A stretch of DNA of 64,000 bases from Bacteroides gallinarum DSM 18171 = JCM 13658 (GTDB lineage: Bacteria > Bacteroidota > Bacteroidia > Bacteroidales > Bacteroidaceae). The position numbers were made by a program, and so were the translations under genes. The notes beneath the pieces are model-generated. The model had not been told where the DNA came from. It saw only the letters and a program-made list of their open reading frames with translations, and did not search any database. The stretch spans positions 1 to 64,000 of the forward strand of contig NZ_KB894136.1 in assembly GCF_000374365.1 (NCBI RefSeq), in the 5' to 3' direction. Below, piece after piece: positions 50,437 through 59,410 of the stretch (positions are counted from its first letter, which is position 1; every line of letters starts with the position of its first letter).

Positions 50437-52491
50437 ATGGAAAGCAGATATTTCAAACGCGACATCAGTTGGCTGTCATTCAACTACCGGGTATTGTTGG
50501 AAGCAGAAGACGATACGCTGCCGCTGTATGAACGCATCAACTTCATATCCATATATTCGTCCAACCTGGAGGAGTTCTACAAGATACGCGTAGCAGACCA
50601 TAAGGCCATAGCGACCGGCGCTGCGCACAGCGATGAAGAAAGCGTACAGTCTGCCGTACAGTTGGTAGCCGAAATAAACGAGGAGGTAAACCGCCAACTG
50701 GAAGAGCGTATCCGCATTTACGAACGGAAGATATTGCCCGCACTGCGGCAGCATCACATCATTTTTTACCAGAGTCGCAATGTAGAGCCTTTCCATAAAG
50801 ATTTCCTGCGGAGCTTCTTCCGGGAAGAGATATTTCCGTATCTCTCTCCCGTGCCCGTCAGCAAGGATAGGGTTATCTCATTCTTGCGCGACAACCGCCT
50901 TTACCTCGCCGTGCGTCTGTATTTGAAGGGGGTTCCCCAGAACGCCCCCAACCGTACGCAATATTTCGTAATGAAGTTGCCTTACAGCAAGGTTCCCCGT
51001 TTCATCGAACTCCCCAAGCATGGAAAGAATTATTACCTGATGTTCATCGAGGATATCATCAAGGCCAACCTCGACACGATTTTCCCCGGTTATGAGGTAG
51101 ACAGCAGCTATTGTATCAAGATTTCGCGGGATGCGGACATCCTGATAGACGAGTGTGCCAACACGTCCGAGATTATAGAACAGGTAAAGACGAAAGTAAA
51201 GAAGCGCAAGATAGGGGCTGTATGCCGCTTCGTGTACGACCGCGCCATGCCGGACGATTTCCTGGATTTCCTGGTGGATGCTTTCCGCATCAACCGCCAG
51301 GAGCTGGTTCCGGGCGACAAGCATCTTAATATGGAAGACCTGCGGCATCTGCCCAACCCGAATCGCGCCGTACGCCCTATCCGCAAGCCCCAGCCTATGA
51401 AGCTGACTTGCCTGGACGAACGGGAGTCTATCTTCAAGTACGTGGAAAAGAAGGATTTGCTGTTGCATTATCCGTATCACTCTTTCGAGCATTTCATCCA
51501 CTTTCTGTACGAGGCGGTGCACGAACCGACCGTGCGGGAAATCATGGTAACCCAATACCGCGTTGCAGAGAATTCCGCGGTTATCAACACCCTGATAGCC
51601 GCCGCGCAAAACGGTAAGAAGGTAACCGTTTTCGTAGAGCTCAAGGCGCGTTTCGATGAGGAGAACAACCTGGCAACCGCCGAGATGATGAAGGCTGCCG
51701 GTATCAACATCCTGTTCAGCCTGCCCGGACTGAAGGTGCATGCCAAAGTAGCCCTTGTGCTGCGCCGCGACAGGCAAGGGCACAAGCTGCCCAGCTATGC
51801 CTATATAAGTACGGGCAATTTCAATGAAAAGACTGCCACGCTTTATGCCGACTGCGGGCTGTTTACCTGCAACCCGGTACTTGTAAACGACCTGCACAAT
51901 CTGTTCCGTACTTTCCAGGGCAAGGAGAATCCGGTGTTCCACCGTTTGCTGGTGGCGCGTTTCAACCTGATACCGGAGCTTAACCGCCTCATCGACTATG
52001 AAATAGAGCTGGCAAAAAAGGGCAGGCAAGGGAGGATTATCCTCAAAATGAATGCCCTGCAAGACCCCGCCATGATAGAGCGGCTGTACGAGGCTTCGCA
52101 GGCCGGCGTAAAGATAGACCTTATCGTGCGCGGCATCTGCTGCCTGATTCCCGGACGGAAATACAGCCGTAACATCCGTGTAACACGTATCGTGGATACT
52201 TTCCTCGAGCATGCCCGCGTATGGTACTTCGGAAACGGCGGGAAACCGAAGCTGTTCCTCGGCTCGCCGGACTGGATGCGCCGCAACCTGTACCGCCGCA
52301 TCGAAGCCGTAACTCCTATCTTAGACCCGGACTTGAAGCGGGAGCTGTCTGATATGCTCTCCATTCAGCTATCGGACAAGCGCAAGGCTTGTTTCGTAGA
52401 CGACTGCCTGCGCAACCGTTGGAAATCAGCCCGTCCGCAAAAGGAGAAGATACGGTCGCAATATACGTTCTATGAATATTTGAAGAAGTGA
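50437..52491 (+). CDS. ppk1: Polyphosphate kinase 1
   Basis: Builds inorganic polyphosphate from ATP in a reversible reaction through a phospho-His intermediate. The 684-residue protein has the N-terminal KRDISWLSFNYRVLLEAED, a head domain, and two PLD-like catalytic domains. VTQYRVAENSAVI, the HxK motif GLKVHAKVALV, STGNFNEKTATLY and the second domain IDLIVRGICCLIPG are all present. It precedes a phosphate transporter gene by 150 bp, linking phosphate import and storage. Confidence 0.96.
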   Translation: MESRYFKRDISWLSFNYRVLLEAEDDTLPLYERINFISIYSSNLEEFYKIRVADHKAIATGAAHSDEESVQSAVQLVAEINEEVNRQLEERIRIYERKILPALRQHHIIFYQSRNVEPFHKDFLRSFFREEIFPYLSPVPVSKDRVISFLRDNRLYLAVRLYLKGVPQNAPNRTQYFVMKLPYSKVPRFIELPKHGKNYYLMFIEDIIKANLDTIFPGYEVDSSYCIKISRDADILIDECANTSEIIEQVKTKVKKRKIGAVCRFVYDRAMPDDFLDFLVDAFRINRQELVPGDKHLNMEDLRHLPNPNRAVRPIRKPQPMKLTCLDERESIFKYVEKKDLLLHYPYHSFEHFIHFLYEAVHEPTVREIMVTQYRVAENSAVINTLIAAAQNGKKVTVFVELKARFDEENNLATAEMMKAAGINILFSLPGLKVHAKVALVLRRDRQGHKLPSYAYISTGNFNEKTATLYADCGLFTCNPVLVNDLHNLFRTFQGKENPVFHRLLVARFNLIPELNRLIDYEIELAKKGRQGRIILKMNALQDPAMIERLYEASQAGVKIDLIVRGICCLIPGRKYSRNIRVTRIVDTFLEHARVWYFGNGGKPKLFLGSPDWMRRNLYRRIEAVTPILDPDLKRELSDMLSIQLSDKRKACFVDDCLRNRWKSARPQKEKIRSQYTFYEYLKK

Positions 52492-52561
52492 AAACCGGAG
52501 GGGGGGAAGCCTGGCTGTGCGTTAACATAATGTACTGCCAACCTTCGACTTCGAGCTTTCT

Positions 52562-52618
52562 TGTAACATTTCTGTAACATGTATGACATTTCCCTGCAAT
52601 ACGAAAATCGTTTCTTTG
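52562..52618 (+). promoter_or_regulatory. Candidate Pho box and -7 box of the phosphate transporter
   Basis: Three direct repeats with exact 11-bp spacing: TGTAACATTTC (52562), TGTAACATGTA (52573) and TGACATTTCCC (52584). PhoB-type sites are direct repeats of about 7 bp every 11 bp, and E. coli half-sites read like CTGTCAT. A -7-like TTTCTTTG follows at 52611-52618, with the third repeat at the -33 position. This is the arrangement expected of an activator-dependent promoter. Regulation by PhoB is inference. Confidence 0.55.
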
Positions 52619-52641
52619 CGGCCAGAAACAAAATACATATT

Positions 52642-54885
52642 ATGGAAACTATCTACTTATGCATTGTCATTTTCCTGTTCGTCCTCGCGGTTTTCGACCT
52701 CGTGGTAGGTGTCAGCAATGACGCAGTCAACTTTCTACAGTCCGCTGTCGGAGCAAAGGCGGCATCGTTCAAGACCATACTGTTCATTGCTGGTGTGGGT
52801 GTATTTATCGGTGCTGCCCTGTCCAACGGAATGATGGACATCGCCCGCCACGGTATTTACCAACCGGAGCATTTCTACTTTGCGGAAATCATGTGTATCC
52901 TGCTGGCCGTCATGCTTACGGACGTAGTGTTGCTGGACGTATTCAACACTATGGGAATGCCTACATCCACCACCGTATCCATGGTTTTCGAGCTGCTGGG
53001 CGGTACATTCGCTCTGTCGCTCATCAAGGTTTACCAGAACGACGGCTTAGGATTGGGCGACCTCATCAACACAGACAAAGCACTGTCCGTTATCATGGCG
53101 ATTTTCGTGTCCGTAGCCATTGCGTTCTTCTTCGGTATGCTGGTACAATGGCTGGCGCGTGTGATATTCACCTTCAACTATACCAAGAAGATGAAGTACA
53201 GCATCGGTATCTTCGGCGGTATCGCAGCTACTTCAATCGTTTACTTCATGCTGATAAAAGGGTTGAAGGACAGCTCTTTCATGACACCGGAGAACAAGCA
53301 TTGGGTACAGGAAAACACGACCATGCTTATCGGCTGTTTCTTCGTGTTCTTCACCGTATTGATGCAGGTGCTGCACTGGTGCAAGGTAAATGTATTCAAG
53401 GTCGTGGTACTGCTGGGTACTTTCGCCCTTGCCCTCGCCTTTGCCGGCAACGACTTGGTTAACTTTATCGGTGTACCCCTCGCCGGCTACTCTTCTTTCG
53501 TTGATTATACCGCAAACGGCAGTGCCGCAGGCCCGGACGGTTTCCTGATGACCTCTCTGCTCGGTCCCGCCAAAACTCCGTGGTATTTCCTTTTCGGTGC
53601 GGGCGTTATCATGGTTTATGCGTTGTGCACTTCCAAAAAAGCTCATAACGTAATTAAAACTTCCGTAGACCTTTCACGCCAGGACGAAGGCGAGGAAAGC
53701 TTCGGAAGCACTCCCATAGCGCGTACGCTGGTGCGTTTCAGTATGACGATAGCCAACGGGATTTCCAGGGTTATGCCCGAGAGCGGCAAGCGCTGGGTTG
53801 AAACCCGTTTCCAGAAGGACGAAGCCATTATCGCCGACGGCGCCGCATTCGACCTGGTGCGCGCTTCCGTGAACCTGGTACTCGCCGGTCTGCTGATTGC
53901 TCTGGGTACTTCATTAAAGCTGCCTCTTTCTACTACCTATGTTACGTTCATGGTAGCCATGGGTACTTCCCTTGCCGACCGTGCGTGGGGACGCGACTCC
54001 GCCGTATTCCGCATTACCGGCGTACTGAGCGTTATCGGCGGTTGGTTCATCACTGCCGGAGCAGCGTTCACTATCTGTTTCTTCGTTACCATAATTATCC
54101 ACTTCGGCGGAACTGTTGCCATTATCGCTCTTATCGCCCTGGCGGTATTCATGCTGATTCGCAGCCAGGTAATGTACAAGAAGCGTAAAGAGAAAGAGAA
54201 AGGCAACGCCACTATCAAGCAACTGATGCAGAGTACGGACAATATGGAAATCCTGGAACTGCTGCGTAAGCATACCCGCGAGGAGCTCGGCAGAATCCTG
54301 GAATTTACGGAAGATAATTTCGAACGCACCGTTACTGCCTTCCTGCATGAGAACCTGCGCGGATTACGCCGGGCAATGGGTTCCGTGAAATTCGAGAAGC
54401 AGTTGGTGAAGCAGATGAAACGTACCGGTACTCTTGCCATGTGCCGCCTGGATAATAATACGGTACTGGAGAAAGGACTTTACTATTACCAGGGCAACGA
54501 CTTTGCCAGCGAGCTGGTTTACAGTGTAGGCCGCCTTTGCGAACCGTGCCTGGAGCATATCGACAATAACTTCAAACCGTTGGATACAATCCAGAAAGGC
54601 GAATTTGCGGATGTAACGGAGGACATCGTTTACCTGCTTCAAGTATGCCGCCACAAGCTGGAGGTGAACGATTATACCAATATCGAAGAGGAAATACGCA
54701 AGGCCAACGACCTGAACGGCCAGCTCTCCCACCTGAAACGCGAAGAGTTGCAGCGTATTCAAAGTCAGTCCGGCAGCATCAAGGTGAGCATGGTGTACCT
54801 GACGATGATACAGGAAGCACAGAATATAGTGACTTACTCTATCAACCTGATGAAAGTAAGCAAGAAGTTCCAGGCGGAGGAATAA
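52642..54885 (+). CDS. Pit-type inorganic phosphate transporter with PhoU-like tail
   Basis: A 747-residue inner-membrane protein. Residues 1-530 are a PHO4/PiT carrier with about 12 membrane segments and the two inverted signature repeats: GVSNDAVNFLQSAVGAKAA with GMPTSTTVSMV, and FAGNDLVNFIGVPLAG with LPLSTTYVTFMVAMGTSLAD. Residues about 540-747 are a soluble helical domain like PhoU/DUF47 (NMEILELLRKHTREELGRIL, ENLRGLRRAMG). It is normally a separate regulator; here it is fused and may gate transport. I start at METIYLC (52642), since an upstream in-frame ATG (52579) falls inside the promoter repeats. Confidence 0.9.
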   Translation: METIYLCIVIFLFVLAVFDLVVGVSNDAVNFLQSAVGAKAASFKTILFIAGVGVFIGAALSNGMMDIARHGIYQPEHFYFAEIMCILLAVMLTDVVLLDVFNTMGMPTSTTVSMVFELLGGTFALSLIKVYQNDGLGLGDLINTDKALSVIMAIFVSVAIAFFFGMLVQWLARVIFTFNYTKKMKYSIGIFGGIAATSIVYFMLIKGLKDSSFMTPENKHWVQENTTMLIGCFFVFFTVLMQVLHWCKVNVFKVVVLLGTFALALAFAGNDLVNFIGVPLAGYSSFVDYTANGSAAGPDGFLMTSLLGPAKTPWYFLFGAGVIMVYALCTSKKAHNVIKTSVDLSRQDEGEESFGSTPIARTLVRFSMTIANGISRVMPESGKRWVETRFQKDEAIIADGAAFDLVRASVNLVLAGLLIALGTSLKLPLSTTYVTFMVAMGTSLADRAWGRDSAVFRITGVLSVIGGWFITAGAAFTICFFVTIIIHFGGTVAIIALIALAVFMLIRSQVMYKKRKEKEKGNATIKQLMQSTDNMEILELLRKHTREELGRILEFTEDNFERTVTAFLHENLRGLRRAMGSVKFEKQLVKQMKRTGTLAMCRLDNNTVLEKGLYYYQGNDFASELVYSVGRLCEPCLEHIDNNFKPLDTIQKGEFADVTEDIVYLLQVCRHKLEVNDYTNIEEEIRKANDLNGQLSHLKREELQRIQSQSGSIKVSMVYLTMIQEAQNIVTYSINLMKVSKKFQAEE

Positions 54886-54910
54886 AAGAGGGTGTAAAAG
54901 CTCTCTTTTA

Positions 54911-55112
54911 CCGCAGGATTACATGGCTTGACATGGATTTCTTGGGGACATTTACTGAATATCCCTTTTTAATTACTTAGCGAAATGATGTAGATTTCAC
55001 TGGTTTTATTTTGGACAGAAGAACAAAAGAGCTGGTTTCTCTCTTTTTGTTCTTCTGTTTTTCTTTTCGTTCTTCTGTCTGAAAAATAAAATCCGTGTCA
55101 ATCAATCTGCAA
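54911..55112. repeat. Large palindromic region (CCGCAGAT family, copy 2) with inner hairpin
   Basis: The outer arms 54911-54940 (starting CCGCAGGATTACATGG) and 55088-55112 (ending AATCAATCTGCAA) are imperfect inverted copies. Inside, ACAGAAGAACAAAAGAG (55015-55031) pairs with CTCTTTTTGTTCTTCTGT (55041-55058), and another GTTCTTCTGTCTG at 55069-55081 can compete for the same arm. A motif like the IS end at 282-298 sits at 54950-54966. The region separates convergent pit and cca genes and contains no gene. Confidence 0.65.
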
Positions 55113-55134
55113 TGAGTGTGTCACCCCTCCCGCT

Positions 55135-56580
55135 TTACCGTTGTTTAAGCCCCATTTTTTCTGCCCGTTGCAACATAAATGCGCGGGCAGCTTCGTATTC
55201 GTTAGGGATGACGCCGTCCAATATGGCATCTTTGATAGCGCTTTTCAATGCGCCTACTTGCTGGCAGGGGGGCAAACCGAATATCTTCATAATCTCCTCA
55301 CCGCTGACAGGGGGCTGGAAGTTACGGATGCGGTCGCGCTCTTCCAGGTCTTTCAGTTTCTGGCGTACCAACTGGAAGTTGTTCAGGAAACGCTGCTTGC
55401 GCTCCATGTTTTTGGAGGTAATATCGGCTTCGCACAGTGTCATAAGGTCGTCTATGTCATCGCCTGCCTCGAACAGCAAACGGCGGACAGCCGAGTCGGT
55501 CACCACATCATCCGCTATCACGATAGGACGCATATGCAGCCCTACCAGTTTCTGCACATATTTCATCTTCTCATTCATCGGGAGCTTCATTTTCCGGAAA
55601 ATATCGGGTATCATCTTCTCGCCGATGAAATTATGGTTATGGAATGTCCAGCCGGCACGGGGTTCCCAGCGTTTGGTAACCGGCTTGGCTATATCGTGCA
55701 GGAGGGCACTCCAACGCAGCCAGAGGTTATCGGTCTTTTTGCTGATATTGTCGAGCACTTCGAGCGTGTGGTAGAAATTGTCCTTATGCGCCCTTCCGTT
55801 ACGGGTTTCAACGCCTTGCAGGGCAACCAGTTCCGGAAAGATAAGTTGCAGCAATCCGGAACGGTCTAAGTCTATAAATCCTTTGGACGGAACGGGAGAC
55901 AGCAGTATCTTGTTCAGTTCGTCCGCAATGCGCTCTTTGGATATGATAGAGATGCGCTCTTTGTTACGGCACAAGGATTCGAAAGTATCGTCATCGATGT
56001 AGAAATTCAGTTGGGTGGCAAAACGGATGCAACGCATCATGCGCAACGGGTCGTCGCTGAAAGTGATGTCCGGGTCGAGCGGTGTGCGAATGGTTCGCTC
56101 TTTCATATCTTCCATACCGCCGAAAGGGTCTACCAACTCTCCGTAACGTTGCCGGTTCAGGCAGACAGCCAGCGCATTGATAGTGAAATCCCGCCGGTTC
56201 TGGTCATCTTCCAGCGAGCCGTCCTCTACGACAGGTTTGCGCGAATCGTGTGTGTAGGATTCCTTGCGCGCACCCACGAATTCCACTTCCGTTCCACGGT
56301 ATTTTAACTGCGCCGTACCGAAATTCCTGAAAACAGAAAGATGCGCACCGCGCCCCAAGCGTTTGGCAAGAGCCTCGGCCATTACAATGCCGCTGCCTAC
56401 TACCACCACATCGATATCTTTGGAAGGGCGTTGCAGGAATATGTCACGCACGTAGCCGCCGACTACGTAACATTCCAGTCCCAATTCGTCCGCCGTTTCG
56501 GAAATCCGTTTAAATATGTCGTCGCTGAAACGTTGCTTCAGTTCTTCTGTCGTCAATTCAATCATTTGCCAATAAATCAT
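55135..56580 (-). CDS. cca: CCA tRNA nucleotidyltransferase / HD-domain protein
   Basis: Adds or repairs the 3' CCA end of tRNAs. The 481-residue class II enzyme has the pol-beta head VVGGYVRDIFLQRPSKDIDVVVVGSG (split here by its GGxVRD and DxD motifs), RRDFTINALAVCL and the ERxxxEL-like helix KERIADELNKIL. An HD domain follows (HDIAKPVTKRW) with an extra C-terminal region. ATG at 56580 is used; a second ATG five codons in is also possible. A -7 box lies at 56591-56598. Confidence 0.92.
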   Translation of the reverse strand: MIYWQMIELTTEELKQRFSDDIFKRISETADELGLECYVVGGYVRDIFLQRPSKDIDVVVVGSGIVMAEALAKRLGRGAHLSVFRNFGTAQLKYRGTEVEFVGARKESYTHDSRKPVVEDGSLEDDQNRRDFTINALAVCLNRQRYGELVDPFGGMEDMKERTIRTPLDPDITFSDDPLRMMRCIRFATQLNFYIDDDTFESLCRNKERISIISKERIADELNKILLSPVPSKGFIDLDRSGLLQLIFPELVALQGVETRNGRAHKDNFYHTLEVLDNISKKTDNLWLRWSALLHDIAKPVTKRWEPRAGWTFHNHNFIGEKMIPDIFRKMKLPMNEKMKYVQKLVGLHMRPIVIADDVVTDSAVRRLLFEAGDDIDDLMTLCEADITSKNMERKQRFLNNFQLVRQKLKDLEERDRIRNFQPPVSGEEIMKIFGLPPCQQVGALKSAIKDAILDGVIPNEYEAARAFMLQRAEKMGLKQR

Positions 56581-56590
56581 TTTGAGGGTG

Positions 56591-56598
56591 CAAAGATA
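56591..56598 (-). promoter_or_regulatory. -7 box of cca
   Basis: TATCTTTG on the minus strand is an exact TAnnTTTG match only 10 bp before the first ATG, so the second ATG (56565) may be the true start or the leader is very short. Confidence 0.45.
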
Positions 56599-56612
56599 CG
56601 GATATTATTTTT

Positions 56613-56620
56613 TATTTTTG
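56613..56620 (+). promoter_or_regulatory. -7 box of the small lipoprotein gene
   Basis: TATTTTTG is an exact TAnnTTTG match 27 bp before the chosen ATG at 56648 and supports that start rather than the upstream in-frame GTG-type start. Confidence 0.45.
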
Positions 56621-56647
56621 TCCCCGCTAACATCAAGAATCAAAAAT

Positions 56648-57478
56648 ATGAAGAAAGCAGCATTCTTTGCGTGCCTCTGCTGCACGCTCTTCTCTTGCAG
56701 CAATGTAGAGAAAAAAGCAAGCGAGAAACTTCAGGTAGCCCGCGAGGCCTTCGAACGCGGAGATTACAGCGAAGCGAAGATACAAATCGACAGTATCAAG
56801 ATACTCTACCCGAAAGCTTTCGAAACACGGCGCGAGGGTATAGGGCTAATGCGGCAAGTGGCACTGGGAGAGCAGGAAAAAACGCTTCTCTACCTGGACA
56901 GCATGCTCCAAGAGAAACAGAAAGCGGTAGATGCAATCAAGGAGAATTATGTTTTCGAGAAGGATGCCGAATACCAGAAAACAGGCAATTACCTGCATCC
57001 TTCACAAGTAATAGAAAAGAACCTGCACCGCTCTTACCTGCGTTTTCAAGTGGACGAAAACGGGGTTATGAGTATGACTTCTATCTATTGCGGTCCGTAT
57101 AACATTCATCATACGGCGGTAAAAGTAACCGCCCCCGACGGCAGTTTCGCCGAGACTCCTGCCGCTAAGGACAGCTATGAGACGACCGATTTGGGAGAAA
57201 AGATAGAAAAGGCCGATTATAAGTTGGGAGAAGACGGCAATGTAATCTCTTTCCTCAACCTGAACAAAGACAAAAACATCCGTGTAAAGTATCTCGGCGA
57301 ACGCCCTTATTCCACTACCCTATCCCCGAACGACCGCAAAGCGGTAGCCGCCGTTTACGAACTGGCGCAACTGTTGTCTTCTATCACAGAGATTAAGAAG
57401 AATATGGAAGAGGCTAACCTGAAGATTGAATTCATAAAACGTAAGATAGCGGAGGAAGAGAAGAAAGAGGCGGAATAG
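56648..57478 (+). CDS. Hypothetical lipoprotein with coiled-coil ends
   Basis: A 276-residue lipoprotein of unknown function: MKKAAFFACLCCTLFSC with a lipobox LFSC. A helical TPR-like start (KLQVAREAFERGDYSEAKIQID) comes first. A beta-rich centre (residues about 110-230) includes GVMSMTSIYCGPYNIHHTAVKV. A charged C-terminal helix ends KRKIAEEEKKEAE. I do not recognise a named family with certainty. It is divergent from cca and convergent with the M64 peptidase gene, separated by a perfect 29-bp inverted repeat. Confidence 0.75.
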   Translation: MKKAAFFACLCCTLFSCSNVEKKASEKLQVAREAFERGDYSEAKIQIDSIKILYPKAFETRREGIGLMRQVALGEQEKTLLYLDSMLQEKQKAVDAIKENYVFEKDAEYQKTGNYLHPSQVIEKNLHRSYLRFQVDENGVMSMTSIYCGPYNIHHTAVKVTAPDGSFAETPAAKDSYETTDLGEKIEKADYKLGEDGNVISFLNLNKDKNIRVKYLGERPYSTTLSPNDRKAVAAVYELAQLLSSITEIKKNMEEANLKIEFIKRKIAEEEKKEAE

Positions 57479-57498
57479 TAAGGGGCGGAGTTCGGTTC

Positions 57499-57586
57499 AC
57501 CGCAGATAATACGGGTTAGCACAAATTACCGGTTTTGATAGTCAATTACTTGGTTTCAATTTGTGCTAACCCGTATTATCTGCGGT
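57499..57586. repeat. Perfect 29-bp inverted repeat (CCGCAGAT family, copy 3)
   Basis: The arm 57499-57527 (starting ACCGCAGATAATACGGG) is a perfect reverse complement of 57558-57586, with a 30-nt loop. It lies between convergent genes and can act as a two-way terminator, but the arms are far longer than usual for one. Perfect arms indicate a recent or maintained copy. Confidence 0.85.
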
Positions 57587-57615
57587 AAAAGAGAGTTTTG
57601 ATACCCTCCATTGCT

Positions 57616-59250
57616 TTAGAAATCCAATGCCTTATCCGTAAAACGCGGATGTGCGAACGGCCTGCCCGGAGCGGTGGCGGCTCTCGTAACAGTACGGGAC
57701 TGTACATTGCTCTGCAAGTCGAAAGCTACAAAATTTTCATAAGTCGGTGTTACCCCACGACCCTCTTTCATTATCCGGTCGTGGATAGCCTTACGCGAAG
57801 GTGCATTGAAACCTACCGTATTACTGTTCATCATACTGTCTTCCGAAGGACGGTAAACGTCAAATTCAAAGGTACAAGCGCCTTCGAATACTCCCAAACC
57901 TTCGGCTGCATAGCGGCTATCGTTCAAGAATTGCGCCCAAAGTACCGCATCCGGCTCATCGGTAAGGTCGACATTCTGCGCCCAGCCCAACTCCTGTAAC
58001 TCCTTTACCTGGCTGGCTTTTTCCAGCGATATAGCCCCCGAATAGGAATATTCGTCTTCCAGTTTGGCAAAACCATGTCCTATCGCCTCATGCGTCAATA
58101 CCTGCCTGAAATATTCGCTGTCCAGGCTTTCTATGACCGGACAATAGGCAATGGCAAACTCTATCCTGTTGCCTGCGGCATCGGTATATCCGAAGAAAGT
58201 CGTACCTGCATACGCCGTCGAATTGAGTACGACAACTACCAGCGTCTTTGTATAGTCTATATCCGGCACACACCGCATGTATGCCTGGATAACTTCATCG
58301 TTTCCCTCGACATAAGTGCTGCTTCCTCCTTCCAGTTCACAGCTAAAAGCCGTTTTATATCCGGAACCGAAGATGTTATTCTCCGACACGGCCGTTACCG
58401 CATATACATCGAAATAAGCACGGAGTGATTTGACAGGTTCTTCCGAGAAAAGATTTTCCAAGGCCTTGTCCATTACCTTGTCGTACGTACCGTCGGCTAT
58501 TTCCGTATCGATAAACCCGTCTCCCATGATAACGATTGGAATGCCGTTTCCCTCGGTGGCAGTCTGCATGACACGCACGGATTTGTCCTGGGAATAATCC
58601 GTAGACGAAGATGCGGATACGCCCTGCTGTACTATGGTGACAGTATTCAACACGATTTCTTCCGAACCGTTGTCCTTGACGAATACAATCTCGGCAGTCC
58701 GCGGTTTTGCATCCGTATTTTCAGAAACGACCAAACGGACACACCAGGCAGTAACGGAACGAGTTTCGACAGGTTGTGTCAGCCAGTCGTTTTCCGTGCT
58801 GTAAATCTTCAGTTCATCTTCCGGAACATTGGTAAGGAACTCGATTTCCAGCTTACCGCCCTCTTTCGCCACATCGTAATCGGACTGCTCTACCAGCACA
58901 TAGTCCGTAGGGACCTGCCGCAGAACAATCTCCCGGCTCAGTGTTCCCGAAGTCAGCGTAAGGACAGCCGTACGGACATTTCCCGTAGTATTTTCGCTCC
59001 GGGCGGTAACGGTAACCTCTGCCGCCCCGGCACTTCCCGATGACGGAGATACGGACAGCCAGTCGGCATCTGTCTTTGCCGTCCACTCGCGCATACTCGT
59101 GAAAGTGATTATGGCCTGCGAATTCGATTCTGAAGCAATAACGATATCTTCGGCGGTATCGATAGAAAAGCCAGGTTCCGTTTCGTCCTCCGTACAAGAC
59201 ACGGCAAGAAAGAAACTCAGGAAAAGCAAAAGATATAGTTTTGTCTTCAT
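57616..59250 (-). CDS. BACON-domain M64 (IgA peptidase-like) metallopeptidase lipoprotein
   Basis: A 544-residue lipoprotein (LAVSC lipobox, Cys19). Residues about 30-112 form one BACON domain (REWTAKTDADWLSVSPSSG) and 118-210 a second, less typical one (ENDWLTQPVET). Residues 225-520 form an M64 peptidase with zinc motif HEAIGHGFAKLEDEY (H387, E388, H392). M64 includes the Clostridium ramosum IgA protease; the substrate here is unknown. BACON domains often bind carbohydrate or mucin. It has its own -7 box (59317-59324) downstream of the terminator of the adjacent SusD/SusC genes. Confidence 0.9.
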   Translation of the reverse strand: MKTKLYLLLFLSFFLAVSCTEDETEPGFSIDTAEDIVIASESNSQAIITFTSMREWTAKTDADWLSVSPSSGSAGAAEVTVTARSENTTGNVRTAVLTLTSGTLSREIVLRQVPTDYVLVEQSDYDVAKEGGKLEIEFLTNVPEDELKIYSTENDWLTQPVETRSVTAWCVRLVVSENTDAKPRTAEIVFVKDNGSEEIVLNTVTIVQQGVSASSSTDYSQDKSVRVMQTATEGNGIPIVIMGDGFIDTEIADGTYDKVMDKALENLFSEEPVKSLRAYFDVYAVTAVSENNIFGSGYKTAFSCELEGGSSTYVEGNDEVIQAYMRCVPDIDYTKTLVVVVLNSTAYAGTTFFGYTDAAGNRIEFAIAYCPVIESLDSEYFRQVLTHEAIGHGFAKLEDEYSYSGAISLEKASQVKELQELGWAQNVDLTDEPDAVLWAQFLNDSRYAAEGLGVFEGACTFEFDVYRPSEDSMMNSNTVGFNAPSRKAIHDRIMKEGRGVTPTYENFVAFDLQSNVQSRTVTRAATAPGRPFAHPRFTDKALDF

Positions 59251-59316
59251 AGCAACCGGGAATTATTATTTCCGTAAAAATAGAACAAAAAGATATTTAG
59301 TTCAAAAAGGAATCGA

Positions 59317-59324
59317 CAAATATA
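59317..59324 (-). promoter_or_regulatory. -7 box of the M64 peptidase gene
   Basis: TATATTTG on the minus strand is an exact TAnnTTTG match 66 bp before the start codon and downstream of the susD terminator. No well-spaced -33 box was seen. Confidence 0.45.
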
Positions 59325-59366
59325 AATAAAAATAAGGCAAAAACTGTATTTATTTCTCCAAATAAC

Positions 59367-59396
59367 CGGGGCTGTCACGAAAATCGGACAGCCCCG
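59367..59396 (-). terminator. Terminator of the susC-susD pair
   Basis: CGGGGCTGTC (59367-59376) pairs perfectly with GACAGCCCCG (59387-59396) around a 10-nt loop, 15 bp past the susD stop. On the minus strand it is followed by GTTATTT. Confidence 0.8.
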
Positions 59397-59410
59397 CCAT
59401 ATATCCCAAT

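Noticed and set aside
50878..52212. 444-codon minus-strand frame opposite ppk1
   Set aside because: It overlaps a textbook polyphosphate kinase completely; shadow frame.
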